Of a stretch of DNA of 64,000 nt, positions 43,648 through 52,662 are shown in pieces. Source of the stretch: Shimia sp040370365 (GTDB taxonomy: Bacteria > Pseudomonadota > Alphaproteobacteria > Rhodobacterales > Rhodobacteraceae). The translations under genes and the position numbers were made by a program. The stretch spans positions 558,001 through 622,000 of the forward strand of contig NZ_BAABWQ010000001.1 in assembly GCF_040370365.1 (NCBI RefSeq), read 5' to 3'. Position 1 is the first letter of the stretch. Every line of letters starts with the position of its first letter. Under the pieces are notes generated by a model that made no database searches, had not been told where the DNA came from, and saw only the letters and a list, made by a program, of their open reading frames with translations.

Positions 43648-44358
43648 CTACTTCAAAACAAGCGGTTGTGTCATCCAACGCCTCAGCGCTTGAGTGGTGG
43701 CCTCTGGCCGCTCCAGAACAGGTAAATGACCCGCCTTTTCTATCACTTCTAGCTTCGCATAAGGGATCAATTCCGCCATGAAACTGTGACGTTTCACCGG
43801 TGTGAGCCCATCGTGTTCACCACACATCACCAACGCAGGGCACTTACAGCGACGCAAAACGCCTTGCTGATCGGGTCGCCGCTGCAAAGCGCGGGCTTGC
43901 CGCTCAAAAACATCAGCACCAAGACTGCGCCCCATGTCTTGAACCAAGTTCAACACTTCACCGCGTTGCACTCCAGGTGCAAGATACTCAGGCTTTATGA
44001 AATCTGCCATCACCACATCCAACCGCCCGCTGCGTGCACCGATGATCATGGGTTCATAGGCCGCCGCAGAGGCTGGCGTTTCAGCGAGCGGATTCGTATC
44101 CATCAAAGCCACCCGTGTAATCCGTTCTGGAATGCGCCGTAAGAGCTCCATGGCGACGACTCCGCCCATACTGAGCCCGGCCAACGCGAATTTCTCCGGC
44201 AAAGACGGCGCGATAGCTGCCGCAATGGCACTTATGCTGTCACCCTGCGTGATCGGGGCCACCATAACCGCCCCGTCTTTGCTCAATTCAGTCACCTGAT
44301 GCGCATAAAGCCGCGCGTCACACATCATACCCGGCAGCAGAACAATCGGTTCCTGCAT
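43648..44358 (-). CDS. alpha/beta hydrolase
   Basis: 236 residues. Oxyanion-side LLPGMMCDARLY, nucleophile elbow GLSMGG (S63), an aspartate near CGEHDGLTPV and a histidine in KAGHLPVLERPE complete the triad. This pattern is common among small esterases/lactonases of unknown substrate. ATG at 44358 has GGGGAA upstream, whereas a longer frame would add 18 unlike residues. Confidence 0.85.
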   Translation of the reverse strand: MQEPIVLLPGMMCDARLYAHQVTELSKDGAVMVAPITQGDSISAIAAAIAPSLPEKFALAGLSMGGVVAMELLRRIPERITRVALMDTNPLAETPASAAAYEPMIIGARSGRLDVVMADFIKPEYLAPGVQRGEVLNLVQDMGRSLGADVFERQARALQRRPDQQGVLRRCKCPALVMCGEHDGLTPVKRHSFMAELIPYAKLEVIEKAGHLPVLERPEATTQALRRWMTQPLVLK

Positions 44359-44429
44359 GCTCGTTCCCCTCGTTATGTTCTTATGGCCGCAACTGTGCCA
44401 TAGCGGCGGCACAGGTCAAGCAGATGCGA

Positions 44430-44870
44430 CTAGTATCCGCCCCAACGAAAAGCACCCTCGTCTGAAAGAGGCGAAAACGGATTGTGCGCCACCTCCCAGA
44501 CATGCCCATCCAGATCTGCGAAATAGCCTATATAGCCACCCCAGAAGATGTCACCAGCCTGGCGCAGAACACGTCCACCTGCGGCCTCAACTGCAGCCAA
44601 AATAGGAGCCACTTCTTCTTTGGTGCGCACGTTGTAACCAAAGGTCACGCCAGAGAACCCACCAATTTCGTCTTCCTCAACTCCAAGATCTTCGGCCAAG
44701 GCGGCGCGAGGATACAGACCCAATGTCTGCCCCAACAGATTGAAGGCCACAACACCTTCTTCACCTGGCTCTCGCTGCCAGCCCAATGCTTCGTAAAACG
44801 CAGCTGATGTAGCAACATCTTTCACTGCCAAAGTGATCAAACTGACCCGCTGTTCCATTGAGTTTTTCAC
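44430..44870 (-). CDS. VOC family protein
   Basis: 146 residues in the glyoxalase/bleomycin-resistance fold: VSLITLAVKDVATSAAFYEALGW (read in parts), a middle GVTFGYNVRTKEEV, and the terminal YFADLDGHVWEVAHNP. The first strand has no metal-binding histidine (LITLAV), so a binding rather than catalytic role is possible. A GTG start with GAGGGG 8 nt upstream is favoured; an ATG four codons later is the alternative. Follows the hydrolase pair at 44883-46615 by 12 bp. Confidence 0.78.
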   Translation of the reverse strand: MKNSMEQRVSLITLAVKDVATSAAFYEALGWQREPGEEGVVAFNLLGQTLGLYPRAALAEDLGVEEDEIGGFSGVTFGYNVRTKEEVAPILAAVEAAGGRVLRQAGDIFWGGYIGYFADLDGHVWEVAHNPFSPLSDEGAFRWGGY

Positions 44871-44882
44871 ATCAATTACCCC

Positions 44883-45863
44883 TCACAAATTATTGATAAA
44901 CTGTACAAATACATCAACAGCTTTTGCTGTCTCGTCCGGTGAAACAATGTCGCCGGCTATCACATGTGCGCTTGGGTCTGCATCCACACCCAAAGTCTGC
45001 ACTGCAACCGTTGCTGCATCCCCCCACCGCTGGGCAAAATCGTGCGTCTTCGCCGGGTCTACAACCTGATCGGCATCGGAGAACCAAAACAAAGCCGGAA
45101 TGTTGATGGACGAGACATCTTTGTCAAACACCCGTTTGACCAAAGCTGCCATCTGAAGCACAGCAGTACTCGGATACCGAGTGGTCCAGTAAGTTTCTTG
45201 GGCATCACTCAACGGCTCAAACGATCGCTCCGCACCCGCGAGCAAGGGCACCCACTGCCGCGCAGCGGGCAGCGTCAAAAGCGACGCCAATGGGTTGTTT
45301 ATACCAAAATTTGGCGACACAAAAATCAAGCCCGTTACATTTTGCATTACATCAGGCTGATCCACCATGCCTGCGATCATCGTGCCGCCGGTGGAGGTTG
45401 AAATCACAACCACCTTGTCTGCTGCGCGCCGCGCTACAATCATGGCTTCAGCCACATCGTTGGCCCATCCTTGCACACTTGCTGCATCCAGCGCTGCGCC
45501 GTCTCGACCATGACCTTCCAGCCGAGTGTAAATCAGATTTGCCTCCAGAGCCTGCGCAACTTGATCCGGCACCGGACGGATTTCTTCTGAGGTTGCTGAG
45601 AACCCATGTACGTAAACAACTGCGAGTTCTGTGCGCACGCCCGGTGACTCGAACCAAACAATACGTTTTTCGACACCCGGAGTTAGGTCATCAAACGCTG
45701 CCTCCTGTTGCGCAAAATACGCGTCCAGATCCCCCGTCACATCCGCCTCAGTAACAGTCGGGCTCAGCGAAATTTGCTCATAAGGACCAAAGACATACAG
45801 TGCAAAACACGCAAAAATCCCAATCAGCAACAAACGCCCTAAAAAACGACCAATTGTTCGCAT
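44883..45863 (-). CDS. membrane-anchored alpha/beta hydrolase
   Basis: 326 residues. One N-terminal helix (about 8-26, RLLLIGIFACFALYVFG) suggests periplasm-facing anchoring. The hydrolase core has VVYVHGFSATSEEIRPV, a nucleophile elbow STSTGG (S157) in place of G-x-S-x-G, an acid near FSDADQVVD and histidine in SAHVIAGD. The substrate is unknown. Its start overlaps the last base of the upstream hydrolase stop, so the two are an operon. Confidence 0.8.
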   Translation of the reverse strand: MRTIGRFLGRLLLIGIFACFALYVFGPYEQISLSPTVTEADVTGDLDAYFAQQEAAFDDLTPGVEKRIVWFESPGVRTELAVVYVHGFSATSEEIRPVPDQVAQALEANLIYTRLEGHGRDGAALDAASVQGWANDVAEAMIVARRAADKVVVISTSTGGTMIAGMVDQPDVMQNVTGLIFVSPNFGINNPLASLLTLPAARQWVPLLAGAERSFEPLSDAQETYWTTRYPSTAVLQMAALVKRVFDKDVSSINIPALFWFSDADQVVDPAKTHDFAQRWGDAATVAVQTLGVDADPSAHVIAGDIVSPDETAKAVDVFVQFINNL

Positions 45864-46615
45864 TAGACAACTTTAGGTGATAAGAGCACCTCCTCCACCT
45901 TCATTTCGATCAATTTTAGACAAGTTGTATCTGAGAAACGGTGATCCTTTCCCTTCACCGTCAGCAGCTGAATGTCGTCGCCTTCGGCATGTTCCAACAC
46001 CCGATAGGCCACTTCAGAATTCACCGCTTGGTCTTCGGTGCCTTGCAGAAAACGCGTCGGAAATGGCAAGCTCAGCGCGCTGCGCAAAACCAATTGATCG
46101 CGTCCATCTTCAATCATCCGCTTGGTGACAATGTAGGGCTCCATGTAGTCAGACGGCAAAGAGACTTGACCCTCGTTCTCCAACTGCGCCCTTTGGGTGT
46201 CGCTGAAGTTTGCCCAATAACTGTCTTCCGTGAAATCGGGTGCTGCGGCAATGGTCACCATTCCATGAATACGGTCCGGCATGGTTTTGGCCAGCAAGAG
46301 TGCCTGCCATCCCCCCATCGAAGATCCGACCACCACCAACGGCCCTTTGGTCAGCGCGGAGACCGCCGCAACGACATCTTCGTGCCAATCCCCAATACAC
46401 CCCGCTTCGAAAGCGCCACTGCTTTCGCCATGCCCCGAGTAGTCAAACCTCAAAAACGCTTGTCCACGCGCCTGCGCCCAGGCTTCGAGGTGCACCGCTT
46501 TGGTGCCTTCCATGTCTGATTTCAGCCCGCCGAGAAAGACAACAGTTGGCGTTGCACCTTCCGTTTTGTGATAGGCAATTCGGCGGCCTTGCGGTGTCTC
46601 TAGACTATCAGACAT
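45863..46615 (-). CDS. alpha/beta hydrolase (ABHD10-like)
   Basis: 250 residues, cytosolic. VVFLGGLKSDMEGTKA, DYSGHGESSG and elbow GSSMGGW (S99) are typical of the ABHD10-like thioesterase group, with an aspartate in GTEDQAVN and a histidine in GKDHRFSD. Human ABHD10 is a depalmitoylase and glucuronide esterase; the bacterial substrate is unknown. First gene of an operon with the membrane-anchored hydrolase and probably the VOC gene. Confidence 0.85.
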   Translation of the reverse strand: MSDSLETPQGRRIAYHKTEGATPTVVFLGGLKSDMEGTKAVHLEAWAQARGQAFLRFDYSGHGESSGAFEAGCIGDWHEDVVAAVSALTKGPLVVVGSSMGGWQALLLAKTMPDRIHGMVTIAAAPDFTEDSYWANFSDTQRAQLENEGQVSLPSDYMEPYIVTKRMIEDGRDQLVLRSALSLPFPTRFLQGTEDQAVNSEVAYRVLEHAEGDDIQLLTVKGKDHRFSDTTCLKLIEMKVEEVLLSPKVV

Positions 46616-47168
46616 GCTTTCTCCTCAAAAAGTCTTCGCGTCGATCTAGCCCCCAAACAAAGGTGTTTGAAAGAGAAATCTCCGCTGACCACACGTCGGT
46701 AGGAAGTGACCACATCGTCACGTGAATGACTGGCAACTTATAAGCTCTTCATGGACATGGCTTTCAATGCCCCAAGAGACCCCGCTTCACCATGTGTATC
46801 TTGGGTGGAACTTTCAGTTGACCCCATACGCACACCCTAGAGCGCGACAGCATGCCCGCGGGCCAAGGTGGCGTAGTTGAAGCTGGGATCACTTTGCGTC
46901 GATCTTGAAGTCGTTTCTTTGGGTTGGCCCCACCCGCCGCTTTGGCGATGCAAAGCCGTAAGCACGACACCAACAGAAATGGGAATTTCATCGGTTGGAT
47001 GGTCTCTGCTGCGCCGATATGGCTCCCAAAACACGGCCGAGGCGCAAAACATCTGCACCCCGTTTCCTCGTTCTTGACTTACCCTGCCAAGAGCGTAAAA
47101 CCCTCCCGAACCATATACCCGCAACCGGGCGTTCCGTGGGCGCCAAACTGACGAGGAGCTAGAGGCTA
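46616..47168. other. 553-bp region with no supported gene
   Basis: Several short open frames exist on both strands but none has a ribosome binding site or a recognisable product. CCCAAGA/TCTTGGG arms occur at about 46773-46801. Near the right end TTGACT (47074-47079) with a weak TAAAAC (47096) could be the thrS promoter, and GAGGAGCTAGAGG precedes the thrS start. Confidence 0.4.
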
Positions 47169-49118
47169 ATGGCCGATATTTCTCTTACTTTTCCTGATGG
47201 TAACGCGCGCTCTTTCGCAGCAGGCATAACCGCTGCCGAAGTCGCAAATTCCATCTCTACATCCTTGGGCAAGAAAGCCATTTCCGCAACTGTGGATGGC
47301 CAGCACTGGGACCTGCAATGGCCGATCGATGCGAATGCGTCCATTGCTATCAACACAATCAAAGACAGCAGCGTTGAAGCGCTCGAACTGATCCGGCATG
47401 ACTGTGCCCATATCATGGCGCGCGCTGTGCAGGAAATCTGGCCAGACGTAAAAGTCACAATTGGTCCAGTGATCGAAAACGGCTGGTATTATGACTTTGA
47501 CCGTGAAGAACCGTTCACTCCAGAAGATCTCGGCCTCATCGAGAAAAAGATGAAAGAGATTATCAACAAGCGTGATCCTGTGACCACCGAAGTCTGGGAC
47601 CGCGAGCGCGCAATTGCCCACTACACAGCCAACAATGAGCCGTACAAAGTGGAGCTGATCGACAGCATTCCGGGTGACGAGCCTCTTCGCATGTACTGGC
47701 ATGGCCATTGGCAGGATCTCTGCCGCGGCCCCCACCTTGTGCACACCGGCCAAGTGCCGGCAGATGGTTTCAAACTGATGTCCGTGGCCGGAGCCTATTG
47801 GCGCGGCGACAGCAACCGCTCCATGCTGCAGCGCATCTACGGCGTGGCATTCAAAAACAAAGAAGATCTCAAAGCCCACCTACATATGTTGGAGGAAGCG
47901 GAAAAACGCGATCACCGCAAATTGGGCCGCGAAATGAACCTGTTTCACATGCAAGAAGAAGCACCAGGACAAGTGTTCTGGCATCCTAACGGATGGCGCA
48001 TCTACACCACGCTGCAAGACTACATGCGTCGCATGCAAAACAAAGACGGCTATCAAGAAGTCAACACGCCACAAGTTGTGGATCGCAAACTTTGGGAAGC
48101 GTCGGGCCACTGGGACAAGTACCAAGAAAATATGTTCATCGTTGAAGTTGACGAAGAACATGCCCGTGAAAAAGCCATCAACGCACTCAAACCCATGAAC
48201 TGCCCTTGCCACGTGCAAGTGTTCAATCAAGGCCTGAAGTCGTATCGCGACCTGCCTTTGCGCATCGCAGAATTTGGGTCATGTAACCGATATGAGCCCT
48301 CCGGTGCATTGCACGGCATTATGCGTGTGCGCGGTTTCACGCAGGACGATGGCCACATCTTCTGCGGCATGGATCAGATTGAAGCAGAGAGCAAAAAGTT
48401 CATCGCGTTTCTGGCCAAAGTCTATGCGGATCTTGGTTTTGAGAACTGGACCGTGAAATTGTCGACCCGACCAGAACAACGTATCGGCTCAGATGAAACT
48501 TGGGATGTCCTCGAAAAGTCGCTTGGCGATGCATGTAATGCGGCTGGATATGACTTCGAACTGTTGCCGGGCGAAGGTGCGTTTTATGGCCCCAAGCTTG
48601 AGTTCACACTGACCGATGCAATTGGCCGGAAATGGCAGTGCGGCACGCTTCAAGTTGACACCAACATGCCCGAGCGCCTCGGCGCGACGTATATTGGCCA
48701 AGATGGGTCAAAACACATGCCAGTCATGTTGCACCGTGCAACTCTGGGATCCTTTGAGCGTTTCATCGGAATTCTGATAGAGGAGCACGCTGGCAAACTG
48801 CCGTTCTGGCTCGCCCCACGCCAGGTTGTTGTCGCATCCATCGTTTCTGAGGCAGATGACTATTGCCAAGAAATCGTCAGTGCCTTGAGAGCAGCTGGCG
48901 TGCATGCGGAAGCCGATCTTCGCAATGAGAAGATCAACTACAAAGTCCGCGAGCACTCGGTCGGCAAAGTGCCTGTGATCCTTGCCATCGGTAAGAAAGA
49001 GATCGAAGAGCGTACGGTGTCCACCCGCCGCCTTGGGGAAAAGCAAAGCAAAGTCCAGTCTTTGGACGAAATTGTGAGCCAATTGTCACAAGAGGCGACA
49101 GCACCAGATCTGCTCTGA
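47169..49118 (+). CDS. thrS: threonyl-tRNA synthetase
   Basis: 649 residues of a class II synthetase. N-terminal TGS domain (ISLTFPDGNARSFAAGITAA), editing-type N2 domain with the H-x3-H motif in RHDCAHIMARA, class II motif 2 in FGSCNRYEPSGALHG, motif 3 in LHRATLGSFERFIGILIEE, and a C-terminal anticodon-binding domain starting near LAPRQVVVASI. Zinc-ligand cysteine lies in MNCPCHVQVF. Monocistronic, with a strong terminator. Confidence 0.97.
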   Translation: MADISLTFPDGNARSFAAGITAAEVANSISTSLGKKAISATVDGQHWDLQWPIDANASIAINTIKDSSVEALELIRHDCAHIMARAVQEIWPDVKVTIGPVIENGWYYDFDREEPFTPEDLGLIEKKMKEIINKRDPVTTEVWDRERAIAHYTANNEPYKVELIDSIPGDEPLRMYWHGHWQDLCRGPHLVHTGQVPADGFKLMSVAGAYWRGDSNRSMLQRIYGVAFKNKEDLKAHLHMLEEAEKRDHRKLGREMNLFHMQEEAPGQVFWHPNGWRIYTTLQDYMRRMQNKDGYQEVNTPQVVDRKLWEASGHWDKYQENMFIVEVDEEHAREKAINALKPMNCPCHVQVFNQGLKSYRDLPLRIAEFGSCNRYEPSGALHGIMRVRGFTQDDGHIFCGMDQIEAESKKFIAFLAKVYADLGFENWTVKLSTRPEQRIGSDETWDVLEKSLGDACNAAGYDFELLPGEGAFYGPKLEFTLTDAIGRKWQCGTLQVDTNMPERLGATYIGQDGSKHMPVMLHRATLGSFERFIGILIEEHAGKLPFWLAPRQVVVASIVSEADDYCQEIVSALRAAGVHAEADLRNEKINYKVREHSVGKVPVILAIGKKEIEERTVSTRRLGEKQSKVQSLDEIVSQLSQEATAPDLL

Positions 49119-49136
49119 TCACTTTTGCAACAATTG

Positions 49137-49171
49137 AACAGGCGCGCCGTGGGAAATCCGGCGCGCCTGTT
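49137..49171 (+). terminator. rho-independent terminator of thrS
   Basis: AACAGGCGCGCC (49137-49148) pairs with GGCGCGCCTGTT (49160-49171), a perfect 12-bp stem with an 11-nt loop, followed by TCATTTT. Confidence 0.9.
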
Positions 49172-49360
49172 TCATTTTGGGGGCAAAATCATCGTGCCAC
49201 AGTTGGAATCTTCACGGAATCGTCACACCGTCTAACGCATCCGTTACACACAGTCCCGTGATTGGCCAATCAGGGGGCAGATTGCCTAATCTCTACTCAT
49301 GCCCCGACGCATTCTAGGGCGGCGGGCCGAGTTCAACTGTATCAAAAGGGAAGAGATCCT

Positions 49361-49666
49361 ATGTCTACTACCGTAAAAACTCTCGCCGTAGCTGGCGCCG
49401 TCGCTGCAGCTCTGTCCGCACATGCAACCACTGCCTCCGCCGCAGGAAAAGAGAAGTGCTATGGCGTCTCCCTCGCAGGTCAAAATGACTGTGCTGCGGG
49501 CCCAGGCACCACATGTGCTGGCACCTCAACTGTCGACTATCAGGGCAACGCCTGGAAGCTGGTTGACGCGGGCACATGCGCAGACATGGACCTTCCTGCA
49601 ATGGCTGACGGTGGCGCACGCGCCGGCTCTCTGGAAGCTCTGGATCGCGACCTGCCAAAAAGCTAA
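49361..49666 (+). CDS. bufA1: bufferin-1 type RiPP precursor (DUF2282)
   Basis: 101 residues. A signal peptide covers about residues 1-28 (TLAVAGAVAAALSAHATTASA). The mature part has four cysteines, C33, C44, C52 and C73, in the DUF2282 pattern KCYGVSLAGQNDCAAGPGT and TCAGTSTVDYQGNAWK. Bufferins are recently described RiPPs whose cysteines are modified by the DUF692 enzyme and which bind copper in the periplasm. GGGAAGAG precedes the ATG. It is followed by bufB, bufC and a DoxX gene, the recognised order. Confidence 0.93.
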   Translation: MSTTVKTLAVAGAVAAALSAHATTASAAGKEKCYGVSLAGQNDCAAGPGTTCAGTSTVDYQGNAWKLVDAGTCADMDLPAMADGGARAGSLEALDRDLPKS

Positions 49667-49673
49667 GTTTAAA

Positions 49674-49703
49674 GCGAAGCTTCGGGACACCCTGGAGCTT
49701 CGC
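49674..49703 (+). terminator. attenuator-like hairpin after bufA
   Basis: GCGAAGCT (49674-49681) pairs with AGCTTCGC (49696-49703) around a 14-nt loop, with no T-run. In a precursor-enzyme operon this could limit bufBCD expression relative to bufA or protect the 3' end of a short bufA message. Confidence 0.6.
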
Positions 49704-49792
49704 ACACTGTTACATTTGGGATCCCTCTTGAGTATGCTGTGGCTTCACATGCACCAACTCCGGGTCAAATTTGCGGCAGAAGGACCATCCCA

Positions 49793-49951
49793 ATGGCATC
49801 ACCAAGCACCCATTCCTTTGTGTTCGGCGCAATGGCGCGCGTATCACATCACAACAAAGCGTCTGGCCTTCGCTTTGGGGGCAGCACGCCTTATTGCAAT
49901 GACGTCGCACATTCGGTGATGACCAACTTGAGAAGGAACACAGATGTTTGA
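49793..49951 (+). CDS. possible small ORF in bufA-bufB gap
   Basis: A 52-codon frame starting at an ATG with AAGGA 9 nt upstream and overlapping the bufB start by 8 nt, which would allow translational coupling. The product is polar, with one cysteine and an N-S-H-H-N-rich middle, and resembles nothing I know. It may be chance; the 277-bp gap is otherwise unexplained. Confidence 0.2.
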   Translation: MASPSTHSFVFGAMARVSHHNKASGLRFGGSTPYCNDVAHSVMTNLRRNTDV

Positions 49952-50801
49952 CGCTGAAAAAGCCCCAGACACGCTGCCCACCCTTCCAGGCGTTGGATAC
50001 AAGCCGCAACATTACTCCGACCTAATCGCAGACCCCGGCTGTGTGGGCTGGCTTGAAGTCCACGCTGAAAACTACATGGGTGACGGCGGGAGACCCATCG
50101 CGCAATTGCGACAACTGGCAGAAAAATTTCCAATCTCGGTGCATGGTGTCGGCCTGTCGATCGGGGCGGAAACGGCTCTGGACAAAGACCACCTCTCAAG
50201 GCTGAGCAATCTGGTCTCATGGCTTAACCCGACTGTGTTCTCAGAGCACTTGGCTTGGAGCACGCATGAAGGGGCTTTCCTCAATGATTTGCTGCCCCTG
50301 CCTTACACAGCCGAGACATTGGCTCGCATTTGTGATCACGTCGATCAACTACAAAACACTATTGGCCGTCAAATGATGTTGGAGAACCCTTCCAGCTATT
50401 TGGCGTTTGATGAAAGCACGTGGTCAGAACCTGACTTTCTACGCGAGATTTCAAATCGCACTGGATGTGGTCTTTTGCTGGACGTAAACAACGTCTTTGT
50501 ATCTGCAACCAATCTTTCTTACGATCCGCGCACATATATTGACGAATACCCGCTTGATAAAGTTGGTGAAATTCATCTCGGCGGCCACGACGAAGATGAA
50601 GATGATTATGGCCGACCGCTGCTCATTGACAGCCATGGCGCCGCCATCGTCGACCCGGTATGGGCGCTTCTGGATCATACCCTGACGCGTAGCGGACCAC
50701 GCCCAATTCTGATTGAATGGGACACCGATGTGCCTGAATGGCCACTGCTGCACGCGGAAGCCAGCCGCGCCAAGACTGCTTTGACTAGGGTGACAGCATG
50801 A
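49944..50801 (+). CDS. bufB: MNIO-family RiPP-modifying enzyme (DUF692)
   Basis: 285 residues, TIM-barrel multinuclear non-heme iron oxidase, related to MbnB. Ligand-type motifs are in order: EVHAENYMG, SVHGVGLSIG, SEHLAWS, MLENPSSY, LLDVNNVFVS, EIHLGGH, IDSHG and IEWDTDVPEW. It is expected to oxidise cysteines of BufA to heterocycles with the BufC partner. AGAAGGAAC precedes the ATG. Coupled to bufC by ATGA overlap. Confidence 0.93.
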   Translation: MFDAEKAPDTLPTLPGVGYKPQHYSDLIADPGCVGWLEVHAENYMGDGGRPIAQLRQLAEKFPISVHGVGLSIGAETALDKDHLSRLSNLVSWLNPTVFSEHLAWSTHEGAFLNDLLPLPYTAETLARICDHVDQLQNTIGRQMMLENPSSYLAFDESTWSEPDFLREISNRTGCGLLLDVNNVFVSATNLSYDPRTYIDEYPLDKVGEIHLGGHDEDEDDYGRPLLIDSHGAAIVDPVWALLDHTLTRSGPRPILIEWDTDVPEWPLLHAEASRAKTALTRVTA

Positions 50802-51550
50802 CTGTCACACACTCGATTTTCCGCGAAGCCGTTCTGAACGGAGCATTGGCGCGACCCGAGGGCTTGTCTGACGCCTCGGGCCAACCAGCAGGCCGTCGTT
50901 TCGATGTCTACCGCAACAATGTGGCCGTCTCCCTCACCGAGGCTCTTGCCACCGGGTTTCCGGCCATCGCAAAACTTCTGGGCGAAGAGAATTTTAGGTC
51001 TGTGGCCGGCGTATTCCTGCGTCAATCCCCACCATCTTCTCCACTCATGATGCACTATGGAGCGGAGTTCCCGACGTTTCTGCAGGACTTTGAGCCCTTG
51101 GCTCACCTTGGCTATCTTGCAGATGTGGCGCGTTTAGAAATGGCGCTTCGCCGCGCCTACCACGCAGCCGATTGTGCCCCGGTTTTGCCGGAATCTTTGG
51201 CCGCCATTCCTCCGGAAAATCTCGCCGACATCACATTTCAGTTTGCACCCGCAGTCTCCGTACAACGATCCGCTTGGCCAGTACACGCCATCTGGGCCTT
51301 CAATATGCAAGACGGCCCCAAGCCCGAAGCGATTGCACAGGACGTAGTAGTTTTGCGCGCTGAGTTTGATCCCGTACCTCATGTCCTGCCGCGAGGGGGA
51401 TACGAATGTATTACCGCTCTGATGGCTGGCGCCAAACTGAACATAGCTGCCGAGTTTGGCACCGATGCCAGCTCAGACTTCGACCTGGGCTCCCTTCTCG
51501 GGCTTTTGCTCACCAGCAACGCACTTTCATCTATCGACGTACCCACCTGA
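50798..51550 (+). CDS. bufC: RiPP recognition partner protein (DUF2063)
   Basis: 250 residues of the DUF2063 family (HvfC/BufC). FDVYRNNVAVSLTEALATGFPAIAKLLGEENF (read in parts) and the later LARLEMALRRAYHA-type segment are standard. It pairs with the DUF692 oxidase and is thought to bring the precursor to it; a MbnC-like C-terminal half is likely but not clearly seen. Start overlaps bufB by 4 nt. Confidence 0.9.
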   Translation: MTVTHSIFREAVLNGALARPEGLSDASGQPAGRRFDVYRNNVAVSLTEALATGFPAIAKLLGEENFRSVAGVFLRQSPPSSPLMMHYGAEFPTFLQDFEPLAHLGYLADVARLEMALRRAYHAADCAPVLPESLAAIPPENLADITFQFAPAVSVQRSAWPVHAIWAFNMQDGPKPEAIAQDVVVLRAEFDPVPHVLPRGGYECITALMAGAKLNIAAEFGTDASSDFDLGSLLGLLLTSNALSSIDVPT

Positions 51551-51561
51551 CCGGAGGTTTC

Positions 51562-52083
51562 ATGACAAAGCTCATCTCTCAATACACCGCACTTTTGGAC
51601 AAATTGGACCGTCTTGATTGGCTCGTTCCTACCTTGGCCCGCCTGAGCTTTCTCGCCGTTCTGTTCTTCTATTTCTGGAACTCCGCCACGCTGAAAATTG
51701 ACGGGTCGATTTTCTCCCCTTCTGCTGGCGCCTTTGGACAGATTTTCCCCAAAGCTGCCGAGGCCGTGCTGTATGATGTCACCCAACTGAATATTTTCCA
51801 GCGACTGGTGATCTTCGGCGGCACCGTTGCCGAGTTTGTCTTACCGGTTCTGATTGTAATTGGTCTCATGACACGGGTCGCGGCCCTTGCGATGATTGGC
51901 TTTGTCATGGTGCAAACCTTAGTTGACGTGACCGGCCACGGCGTAGCTTTGGGCAGTTTGTTTGACAGCGCACAGGGTCTTATCGATCAACGAGTGATGT
52001 GGATTTTGTTGTTTGCAATTCTCGTGTTTAAGGGCGCAGGCCCAGTCTCTTTGGACGCCCTGCTGCGCAAACGTGCTACCTAA
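51562..52083 (+). CDS. bufD: DoxX family membrane protein
   Basis: 173 residues, four hydrophobic helices: LARLSFLAVLFFYFWNSATL, IFGGTVAEFVLPVLIVIGL, MTRVAALAMIGFVMVQT and MWILLFAILVFKG. DoxX proteins commonly end bufferin operons and may supply a redox function in the membrane. GGAGG lies 7 nt before ATG 51562. A terminator closes the operon. Confidence 0.88.
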   Translation: MTKLISQYTALLDKLDRLDWLVPTLARLSFLAVLFFYFWNSATLKIDGSIFSPSAGAFGQIFPKAAEAVLYDVTQLNIFQRLVIFGGTVAEFVLPVLIVIGLMTRVAALAMIGFVMVQTLVDVTGHGVALGSLFDSAQGLIDQRVMWILLFAILVFKGAGPVSLDALLRKRAT

Positions 52084-52100
52084 CATTAACTTGCATCGGG

Positions 52101-52133
52101 AAAGGGCCGGGGACGATCCCGCGGCCCTTTTTT
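52101..52133 (+). terminator. rho-independent terminator of buf operon
   Basis: AAAGGGCCG (52101-52109) pairs with CGGCCCTTT (52122-52130) and continues TTT. It also sits 8 bp from the end of the convergent ArsC-like gene. Confidence 0.9.
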
Positions 52134-52137
52134 GCGT

Positions 52138-52452
52138 CTACAACACCGCTTCTTGCGTGTCTTTGTTCCAGCCCAAATAATAGACGCCGTTGTGCTCAAT
52201 CAATGGGCGCTTCATCAATGTCGGATGCGCCAACAAGAGCGAAATTGGGGCATCACCCTGCTCTTCTGCCGTCAAATTTCTCCAAGTGGTTGATCTCTTG
52301 TTTATAATAGCGTCTTCAAAGCGATCAAACGCAAGTTTTAGTGTTTCGACAGGCACACCATCTGCACGCACATCTACAAACGTGACATCGCCCAAACTTT
52401 TCAATGCCTTACGGCACGTATCACAATTCTTCAGGCCAAAAACTGTCGTCAT
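52138..52452 (-). CDS. ArsC/Spx-family thioredoxin-fold protein
   Basis: 104 residues. MTTVFGLKNCDTCRKALKSL carries a C-x-x-C at 10-13, RPLIEHNGVYYLGWNKD is the family's substrate-side region. This is the YffB-like subgroup of ArsC-related proteins; true arsenate reduction is unproven, and glutathione-dependent thiol reduction has been suggested for YffB. GGGGATGAG precedes the ATG at 52452. It is divergent from the cold-shock gene, with 210 bp between. Confidence 0.82.
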   Translation of the reverse strand: MTTVFGLKNCDTCRKALKSLGDVTFVDVRADGVPVETLKLAFDRFEDAIINKRSTTWRNLTAEEQGDAPISLLLAHPTLMKRPLIEHNGVYYLGWNKDTQEAVL

Positions 52453-52662
52453 CTCATCCCCATCCTTTTGACTGCACAACCTGCATAAACCAGCTGATTT
52501 AAAAATTCACGGTGGTTTTGCTTGATTTTTGTCTCCATCGTGCAATCCTTTTGTTGGAACATTTGTTTCGGTTTCCGCAGTCGTGTCCGCGGAAGTTGGG
52601 ATCTTTGTTCCTCCGAGTCCCCAAATTCGGATCTACCAAAAGTGAATGTAAAGGAGAACGGT

